Origin: Symbiodinium natans
Lineage: Eukaryota > Sar > Dinophyceae > Suessiales > Symbiodiniaceae
NCBI GenBank assembly: GCA_905221605.1
Contig: CAJNDS010000269.1
Span: 10,001-74,000, forward strand
Reading direction: 5' to 3'
Length of the DNA stretch: 64,000 nt
Positions 52,208 to 62,729 of the stretch are shown here, in pieces. Positions within the stretch are counted from its first letter, which is position 1. Every line of letters begins with the position of its first letter. The translations under genes and the position numbers were made by a program. The notes beneath the pieces are model-generated. The model saw nothing but the letters and a program-made list of their open reading frames with translations. It was not told the DNA's origin and did no database searches.

Positions 52208-55200
52208 CTGCAGGTTTGGGATGTTCCCCATGATCAAGATTATAGTACCCCCTGTTGTAATCCCTACTAAGGACTGTTAGTATAGAGGGGAACAAAATAG
52301 GGATGATAGTACCCCCCTCATAATCCCTATACTAAGGGCTTTTAGTATTAAAGGGGAACATCCGAACCGGTCAGAACCTGCAGGGCTCTTTCCAGTAGTT
52401 CCTCGCCCAACCAGGCGGGCACTCGCCACAAAGGAAGCCAGTGGAGCCTTCCGCACAGGCATTGTCATACCTTCATGGTGGTCATGGCATTATATAAAAA
52501 AATTGAATGTCTATTCCTTGTTGGGTTTAAGTACCCTTGAAGATGCAAGATGTTACCCAACTGATGTGACAAAGAGACTTCCCCATGCATTCCTGTGCCC
52601 CACTACCTTCTGCACACGAACCGCCTCCCAGGCAAGCGCTGACGCCATCGTCCATAACGACGTTGCACTTGATGGCGGTTGTAGGGGCCGTTTGGAAATA
52701 GCCGGGTCGTGCGACGGGAAGGCGGTGACGATCTGTCTGCTCGTAAAATCCGCCGAAGCAGCTCAGGTGAGTGAAGGAAACGCAACTGGCACAGCGTACC
52801 AACAAGCCTGCTTCATCAAGCTCTGCATAGAACCCAGCTATGCAAGAGCAGTTTGACAGGCTCGTGGATGCGCTTGGGCTGTCGGAGTTTGTAGGGCATT
52901 GAGAGGGACAGATTGGCTGATTGGCAGTTGTGGGCTTGTAGCGCCCGGCTTGGCACGGTTCACAGCTAAACCCCGAGACAGACTGCAGGCTGTAGTGCCC
53001 TTCTAAGCAGAGGCAGTCCAGCTCGTCGCTTGAGCCAGCAGATGAATTTGAGCCCACAGTGCAGCGCAGCTCCTCGCCATTGTTGCAAAAGAAACCCGGT
53101 GAGCAATCACGGCAGCCATCACCTTCCGCTGTCGTCCCCGGCCGGCACAGGCAGTCGAGCACCGAGGTAGCAGCCTCCATCGATATCTTGTCAACAGAGC
53201 ACCTGTCGCAACGGAGATTCCCCACATTCGCTTTGTACTCACCTGCTGGGCAGGCTGCGCAGCCAGCCTCTGCATCTTCGTAACCATAGCCATAACTGCA
53301 TTCGCATTCATTGGTGGCCCCCGTGGCGTTGCTGAACGTTCCCGGACCGCACTTAGAGCAAGGCACATTGCCACTGCGGTCCTTGAAATAGCCAACCGCA
53401 CAGGGAACACAATGTCCATCGTCCTGAGGGAAGGTGCCCGCCATGCAAACGCACTGGGATTGATTACCAGCTGTGGGACCCTCGGTGGTGGTCTGAGAGG
53501 CTGCGCAGGGCTGCTTGTGCGTACCACCCATGCAGAAGAATCCGAGGCCACACTGCTCACACGCCGAAGGCTGGTCAGGTCGGCTGTTGACATAGCCCGG
53601 CATGCATGTGCAGGACGTCAAGGCTGTAGCTCCTCAGGGTCAAACATGTACTGGGCCAATGAGGAAACCGTATTGTTACACACAAGTAGGTTCCTAGCAC
53701 GCTAACAATAAGTTCCTTATCAAGAACCCAGTTTACAGTTTAACCGGCGGATGTTTGAACAAAGCAGTCCTGCAGCGGGCAACTTTTTTAAAACCCGAAA
53801 CCCTAAACCCTACACCCTAATTAAACCCTAAACCCTAAACCCTAAACCCTAAACCGAGCCTGAACATCCCGAGGTTCGGTTAACATCCGCAAGATCTTTT
53901 AACACTCAAACTCCCCCTTTACCCTAAACCCTAAACTTGGGATGTTCTCCCTTACACGAACAGTCCTTAGTGTGGATTATACTAGGGAACACGATATTCT
54001 CGATTAAGGACTGTTAGTATCAGGGGGAACACCCCAACCCTAAACCCTTAAACCCTTAAACCCTTAAACCCTTAAACCCTTAAACCCTTAAACCCTTAAA
54101 CCTTTAAACCCTTAAACCCTTAAACCCTTAAACCCTTAAACCCTAAACCCTAAACCCCTAAACCCTAATGTTTTTGGCCCATTCCCAGGTCTCCTACGGC
54201 GGAGGTCGTCGATCCTGCAGGGCATATTTGGCAGGCGCCGGCATCCCAGTAGAGCCCCAGTAGGCATTTGCCTGGGTTGTTGTTGAGGAAATGTTTTACC
54301 ATAATGGGGATACATAGTAAATGATAAGGTTTCCTTGTTATAATAACTTAAACTTAAGTTCACATAATGGGGATTTTTAAAAATAATAGGGTTCCCTCAT
54401 GATAGTGGCTTAGCTCAAGTTCCTGAGCAGCAACCCAGTTGCAGTCGCTGAGCTCACTTGAGCCGGCCAGGGCCGTGCTGTCCGCCGGGCAGGGATTCAG
54501 CTGCTCACCTCCTTGGGGAGCAAATGAACCCTAAAATTGGGGTCAAAAACCCTATACTACTATAGGGTTTGGGGTTTAGGGTTTAAAGTTTAGGGTTTAG
54601 GTTTCAATTCCTATTAAGGCATATGAACCAGAAACCCTTTTAGGGTTCATTTCGTCCCCAAGGCTCCGGGACAGTAGTGATCCACCGGACAGACCTGGCA
54701 TGCCTCCGAGACCTCATACTCGCCAGGAGGGCAAACGAGGCGCAGCCGCAGCGCCGTGGCCAAAAACTCCTCTGCGGAGGCACAGGGCCTGCCAGGTTTA
54801 GGGTTTAGGGTTTAGGGTTTAAGGTTTAGGGTTTAGGGTTTAGGGTTTAGGGTTTAGGGTGCGGAGGCACAGGGCCTGCCAGCAGGGCACCAGCAAAGCT
54901 CCACCACCCGGGGTCCGATCTCGGGGTCCAAGAAGCCCAAATGCAGCTCGAACCAGCTCATGGACTCGTTGAAGGAGATGTCGGCGCTGCGCTGATGGGC
55001 AGATGCTGCTTTGGTCCTGCACTGTTCTTGTAGGAGAATGCGGTCGTCCACTGTGATGCCCACTCCACGCCATTCGGAGATGACGCACACGGAGCCCAGG
55101 TCGCACTGGGCGGACTGGTTGAGGTAGGGCCCCTCCACGATGAAGTGGCCCAGGTCAATTTGAAAGTCCACTGCATGGCTGCAGTTTGCATCGCAACCGC

Positions 55201-58200
55201 AGAAACGGTGGTGTCCTGGCTCGATGAAGAGGGGCGATGCCTCTGAGTGATTTTCTAAGTCGCCCGGGTCGTCGTGGGCCCAGTCTAGAGCCTGGGGATT
55301 GGAACAAACATGCTTTACAGTCGCCGAAGCCAATATGCTGTCATTTTGAGCAGGTGCGCACTCTTGGCCCAGATGACACCTCAGCAGCAAAGGAGGCTGC
55401 GTCTGGCTCACCACGTAACGCCAGGTTTCTCCCAAATAGGAGGAGTCGAAGCCACCAAAAGAGATGAATCCCCGAGACTCGCGGTCCCAGACGGCGGACT
55501 GGCCGGTGCGGCCTTTCGGACCTGGGACTGAGGCTTGCAGGCCCTCCTCCGTCCATTTGCCGGTCAGAAGGGTGTAGTTGAAGAGTCTGGCATCGTAGCT
55601 GAGGGCCGAGGTTGTGTTCTGGATGCCGCCGAAAAGAAGCATGCTCATTGACACGGGGTCCCAAGCGGCAGAGTGCCCGCCACGAGGATTGGGCCAGAAT
55701 CCTGAGCCTTGGACAGGAAGTGGTTCCCAGGTATTCGCCCAGGCATCATACCGGTGCAGTTCGGCCAAGTACTGCTGTCCACTCCACCCGCCAAAGACAA
55801 GCATGGACTTTGTCATTGCATCCCACACGGCGGTGTGCCTGCTTCGAGCCCCTGGCCCCTCTGCCAAGGTTGTCCATGATTCTTGGTCCAAGCTGAAGCG
55901 CTGGAGATCGTTGAGGACTGCGCTGTTCTCCCCAGCGTACACGATCATGGCGCGTGCTTCGTCATCCCAGATGGCCGAAGGGTAAGCACGGGCTGGGGGG
56001 ACTTCCGTCACAGACAACTGGGCCCAGAAGCTGGTCTCGAGATAAAAGCGCCAGATGTCCTGATAGAAGGCGCCCAGGTACTTTCCTGCGAAAACCACCA
56101 TGGATTTTGACACTGCGTCCCAAACGGCCACGTGGCCTGATCTGGTGCCGGGACCTTGGTTCTGAGCAAGGATCTGCGTCCAGGTTCTCAGATTCCAGTG
56201 GTAAATCCAAAGGTCAGCGTAGTAGAGAAAAGCACTGGAGGCATGGCCACCAAACATCACCGCGGACTGCGTCTCCTGGTCCCAGACCATGGAGTGGTCC
56301 TGCCGCTCAGCAGGGCCAGCAACTGTGTAGTCGCTCCATGCATCCATCTCACACCGGAGTCCTACAGCTTCTTGCGGGGTGCAGTCGTGCAAATGCCACC
56401 CTCGGAAACGGCACTGTCGCAGGCTTACCTCGCTGCCCAGGCACCTCACGTTGTCTACGAAGATATCGCCAGTTTCAACAGCGCTTGAAAAGGCAACACC
56501 CCCGGCCATGCCCAAATCCCGACAGGCGATACGCGCAGCGGCCTCATCGAAGCCGTCGTCGCAGACGAGGCCAAGAGAGCCATTGTGCTGGATGCGGAGA
56601 CCGCCACTGCCCGTCAAGACGAGACCTTCAAGCCCCGTGCCCGGCATCACAAGGAAGAGCTCTGTGCTTAACAGCGCTGCGCCCATCTGACCCGGTATCG
56701 AGCCGACGTTGGTCCTCGTTCCGATGCCCAACTCGCCCTGAGCGTTGGAGCCCCAGCACCGCGTGCTGTCATCGTCCAGCAGCACGCAGGTGTGGGCAAA
56801 CCCAGCACTCAAGTCCAGCACTCTGCCTAGGATGGCCCTTAAACACCTCTGAAAAACACTCCTGAACATGATCCTCGGGAAACCCAATAAGGGAAAATGA
56901 GAAATGTCCTAAGGGCCTACCTGGCTGCGGTCAGCCAGGTTGATGGAGCGCAGCGCATTGCCCATCTCCGCTGGCTCGTCGCCAAGAGCTTCGGTGCTGC
57001 CCTGGCCAAGCTGGCCGTGCACACCCCAGCCCCAGCATTTAATCGATGCGTCTTGCAGCAGAGCGCAACCGTGCTTGGTGCCAGTCACAACCCGAACGGC
57101 CATCACACCATCTCCCAGCTGTGTGAAGGGAAGGCTGTCACCCATCTCTCCTGGCTCATCACCCATGCTTTCTGTGCCGCCCTGGCCCAGCTCCCCGAGA
57201 ATGTTTGAGCCCCAACACCGCACGAAGCCATTCGCCAGCAAGGCGCAAGTGTGCGCCCACCCGGCATCAATCTGCACCGCGGGTGCCAAATCCAGGACAG
57301 GCAGGTTGTCTCCCATGCTATCAGCTTGCATGCCCATCTGTTCCGCCCCTCTCCCAATGAAAGTGAGTCCGAGGCGGTGATCGAAAACTCCCCAGCACTT
57401 CACAGTACCCTGGCGGGACAATGCACAAGTGTGCGCTTCGCCTGCCGTCAGCTGCACTGTGTCGAAGTCCGTTCCGAGGTGGATGGCAGGGAGGTCCTCC
57501 CCCATCTGGCCCGGACCCACGCCACGAAAGAGCCTAAGTTGGCCCGTTAAACCCTCTGTCGAAAAAACATCCGCGTACTGGATCCCCCTCCAATAGGAGA
57601 AAATGCACAACATCCCAAGAAGGCCTAGGATCTGATCTCCATAACCAGCAGCAAGTCCGAAACACTTCACAATCCCGCCATCAAGCAGAACGCAGGTGTG
57701 ACTGAAGCCACCGACGACCTGCTTGATCTCTGCATCGCTCCCCAGGTTCACCACAGGCAGGTTCTCTCCCATCTGGTTTGGCGATTCCCCGATGTTCCTG
57801 GTGTGGCCTTGGCCCAGTTGTCCAGCTAGATTCAATCCCCAGCACTTCAAGCCCCTTCCTTCAAGCACGGCGCAGGTATGATGGTAGCCACAGGCTATCT
57901 GCGTGACCCAGACACCCTGCCCCAGGTCCACAGGTGGCAGCCATGCGCCCATTTGCTCAGGGCCTGTGCCCACCGATTCATTGCGACCATAGCCAACAGC
58001 CCCATTGTGCCCTTGGCCCCAGCACTTCACTTCGCCAGAGGCTTTGTGGAGCGCGCAAGTGTGGTAGCCACCGGATGCGAGAGACAGGAAGCGTGAGGAG
58101 AATTCCGGCTGCCAGGCAACTAGTGCGTCTAGGGCCATGTTGGAATCGGTGTTCACGGTGTTGGACGTAATGAAGCGCAGCATCTCCGTGCCAATCGGGA

Positions 58201-61200
58201 GCGTCACCTTGGCCAGAAACCAGTCTGGACCCTGGGAGCCTGTTCGGGACCAGAGGGTCCACCAAGTGCCTCCTGCGAGGTATTGCAGCTTCAGGTCCCC
58301 AATACCACCCCCGAGCATATGGCACGCGAACTCGAGGTAGCACTCCCGGGCCAGTCTCGGGAAGCTTGGACTCTGGAAGACTGCATCACTGAGGGAATCT
58401 CGGAAGTCGGTGTAAACGTAGAAGTCCTCCCGGAAGGCCATCTCGGGGCCTGTCGTGTTGAACTGAACTCTGTCTGCCGTGGGACCGCTTTGGTGGCGCC
58501 AGCGCCAGTCACCCCTCCAGCCCGACCATCCGCAAAACAGGGGGTCCTCAAAGTCACAGCTGACATCCTCCAATCGCGCGACAGAGGATGTGGCGTTGTC
58601 CAGAAAGATATCGTCGAGTTTCACAACATCCTGCAAGGCCGTTGTTCGAGCCACGAAACGTATGCCCATAGCACCTGCAGGCACAATGGCGTAGCCCGTG
58701 CGCCACGTGACGTCGCCGCCCGCCGACTGTAGGAAAAGGCTCTGCCACCCTGCTGCGGTCTTCTTCTCCACCTCCAATGACGCCGAACCCACCAGCTGAT
58801 ACCCAAATTCCAGGGCCTTCATCTCGGTTAGCATGCCAGTATCCCAAAAAGGCACAGTCTCCCAGATGAAAGATGCTTGGGAACCATTCCCTGAAACTTC
58901 GAGCCACCAGTCCCCCTGATGTGCGTTTTCAGCTGTCACCTGACACGCGCTTTGGGCGCGCCCTTGGGTACGCCGCCATGTGGCAGCAACCCCTGCGTCA
59001 TGCCAAAAACAGTAGCCATCCCACTCGAAGTTGCAATCGAGTGAATCGGCGCGAAATGCATTTGGGAGCTCCGCTTTGATTTGGCCCAGGGCCACATCAC
59101 TCGCGATTTCGAGACCAGTGACCCCAACGAAGCGCAAGGCCTCAGCCTCCGGCGGTATCTTTACAAGCCGCCATGACCAGAAAGTGACACCTTGCTCACT
59201 CGCCCACAGCTCTGTCCACATGTTATTGCTCCAGCTTTCCAGACGCAGGCTCCCATAATTCTGGTGGTACATCACGAACACAAAATAGAGATACCTGGCT
59301 ACTGACGAGGTGCCGAAGACCGGACTCAAAAGGACGAAGTCCTCATTTGTTCTGTATGAGGACTGAATGATACTGTTCTCGTTCTCTGCTGTGAGCAGCA
59401 CGGCTGGCGTGTGTACGTACCACTCGCCATCCACACGCTGAGGCCCAATGCCGGTATAAGTCCAAAAAGACGACGAGTCTCGCAGCCACTGAGGAGATCC
59501 GCTGGAGGACCAGCCACAGAGATCATCTCTCTGGAAGGTGCACCGTACGCTCGAGAGACCTGGCACCACATCCACTGCTTGCAACGAGCGCAAGCGTACG
59601 ACATCCCCTGCAGCTACGACGGCTGACACGCGGAGGGCCACCGTGCCGGCGGGGACACGAAGAAGGGCTGGGCGCCACGTGGCATCACGGCCACCCGCCT
59701 CTGTGAACAGGCTCTGCCAGTCCGTTTCCGGCGTCCTCTGCTCCACTTTCAACGAGACCGAGCTTGAGCCGAAGAGCTGATAGTCGAAGATCAAAGCCTT
59801 CTCCGCCGTGATGTTGAACGCTGCCAGTGTCTCCAGGATGAACTGCAGGGTCTCGGACGTGTTTGCAGCTTCGAGCCACCAGTCTGCCCCATCCGATTTC
59901 ACGCGCTGCCACGTCGAACTGCCTGTGCTGAGCCACAAGCACACATCGAACTCGAAATTGCATGAGAGCTGCTTGAAGTCCACAGTCGGCACACCGGTGC
60001 CGATGGCGTCCAAGGAAATGTCGCCTGTCCAATGACCGTTCCGCTTTCCATCAGCAAGCAATCCTGTGCTTCCCACAAAGCGTAGCACTGTGGCGTTGGC
60101 TGGCACACTGACTAAAGCGACGCCCCATGATGCGGCTTGCGGCCACTGACGAGACCAAAGCTGAATCCAGCCATCTTGCCAGCTCCAACTTCCAAGCTGC
60201 AGCGAGTGGATGTCGTGGCCATGCATGTGGTAGGAGAAGTGCAGGTATCTGTCTTCGGAGGCCGAGGGTGGGAAGGAGCCTTCCAGGAGGAAGTCCTGAA
60301 AAGACTGGTTGTCAGACTCCGTGTAGATGTACCAGTTGCCCTCATACGCCGTCTCAGGGCCTGTGTCCAGCGAAGGTGTCGGTCCTGATGCTCGACGCCA
60401 GAACTGCCAGCCGCCGTTGGACCAGGAGCAGAAGTCAACTTCGAAACTGCAGGCCATCTCCGACCAACTTGTCGACGTCTCCACTGCCCGCAGAGTGCGC
60501 ACGGCCACAGTGTCTCCAGCGGTAACATTGGCTGACACTCGAAGGGCCACAGCGCTTGCGGGAATAATGAACATCGCTTCTTGCGAAAAGTTTCCAGAAT
60601 CACCAGAGTCCAGATAGAGGTTCTGCCAGCCAACAGCCGGTGCAGCCGATGTCCACTCCACCGCCACTGACGCCCGGCTTCCAGACAACCAGTAATCCAT
60701 CATAAACATCGCCTCCCTTTGGCTGTTGATCCATGAGCTCTGGAGCACGAAGTGCTCCTCGGATTCTGTTGAGTTCGTCTTTGCTACCAGCCAGGCTTCG
60801 GCATGATCCATGACGAGATGAAACGGAGTCTCCCCCAAATCGATCCAGAGGCACTTGTCGACCAGGAAGTGGCAAGAAAGCCGCTGGATGCTCACACTTG
60901 GAAGCCCGACGCCAACGGCGTCGAGGGCCACATCACCGAGGAAACCGTTGAAAGAGCTTCCTATGGCAGAGACGAAGCGCAGGGCCTCAACATCCGATGG
61001 GAGACTGACGAAGCTCAGGCCCCAATAAATGTCCTGATCCCGCCGACGCGTCCACAAAGGCGTCCAGTTTCCGGCTGCCCAGCCTTCCAAGTGTAAGCTC
61101 CCCACGCCCGCCCCGTACATGTGGTACGCAAAATGGAGTTCTCTGCTTGCTGTGGCCGGCCCGAAGACAGGACTTGCGAGGACAAAGTCCGTGTCAAAGT

Positions 61201-62696
61201 TTTGCCGGGTGGGCTGCCAAATTGGTGCGTAGATGTACCTAGTTCATGGTTGGGATGATAAAGTTAAACATTTAACTTTATATTCCTTATTGGGTTGAAG
61301 TACCCTTAAAAATGTAAAAATGGTACCCAACTATGTCAAAGGCACCACTGGCCGTCGAATGCCGAAGGCGGTCCAGTCCCAGGCCAGAGCGAGGAGGAGT
61401 CTCGTAGCCATGGCGGTCCCCCGGCCATGGACCAACCACACAGATCAGCCTCAAAACCGCAAGCGACTTGCGAGAGACCTGGCACCACATCCACTGCTTG
61501 CAGCGAGCGCACGCGTACGACGTCCCCTGCAGCTACGACAGCTGACACGCGGAGGGCCACCGTGCCGGCGGGGACACGAAGAAGGGCTGGGCGCCACGCG
61601 GCATCACGGCCACCCGACTCTGTGAACAGGCTCTGCCAGTCCGTTTCCGGCGTCCTCTGCTCCAGTTTCAATGAGACCGAGCTTGAGCCAAAGAGCTGAT
61701 AGTCGAAGATCAAAGCCTTCTCCTCCGTGATATTGAATGCTGCCAATGTCTCCAGGATGAACTGCTGGGTCTCGGACGTGTTTGCAGCTTCGAGCCACCA
61801 GTCTGCCCCATCCGATTTCACGCGCTGCCATGTCGAACTGCCTGTGCTGAGCCACAAGCACACATCGAAGTCGAAATTGCATGAGAGCTGCTTGAAGTCC
61901 ACAGTCGGCACACCGATGCCGATGGCGTCCAAGGCCATATCACTCCGCCAGATGCCAAAAAACTGGCCGAAAAAAAGATAGTGCATGTCACTGACGAACC
62001 GCAGAAGAATTGCGTTGGGCGGCACGCTGACTACGGCGATGCCCCATGAAGAGCCTTGCGGCCCCTGCCGAGACCAAAGCTGCGTCATCAGCCAGGCATT
62101 GTCCCAGCTCCAGCTTTCAAGCCGCAAAGTCTGGGTGTCGTAACCACTCATGTGGTAGGAGAAGTGCAGATACCGGGCTGCCGGCGATGCTGTGAAGATA
62201 TGGCTGGTTAGCCAAAACATCGGCTGGATGGAAGGATCAGAGTTAATCAAATCCGTCTCTGCATACACGTACCAGTGGCCATCGAATGCTGCATCTGGTC
62301 CAGTGAATGGCGTGGGAGTTGGACCTGAATATGGCAGCCAGGGATGTCTGCCCTCAGTCTGCCAAGAGCAGAGGTCCACCTGGGGGGTTTTCCGAAATTA
62401 GGGCTTAGAGTTTAGGGTTTAGGTTTTAGGGTTTAGGGTTTAGGGGTACCTTATGAGGGTGGCTTCCGAAATTAAGGTTTAGGGTTTAGGATTTAGGCTT
62501 TAGGGGTACCTTATTGGGGTCCTTTTTGTGAGGGAATCCTACTATCTGGGGGAGTAGAATCATAAACCCTAAACCCTTATTTTCGTAAACCCCCCGCTTC
62601 GAAGTCGCAGGCCAATTCCGAAAAGGTGGACGCACCACCTTACTGTTGGTTAGTAGGGAATGGGGGAATGAGGTGCCCTATATAATCCCTTAAAGG

Positions 62697-62729
<33 letters not shown>

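Noticed and set aside
55954-56865. Plus-strand 303-codon ORF
   Set aside because: Antisense shadow of the SRCR/Kelch exon; low-complexity R/S/P composition.
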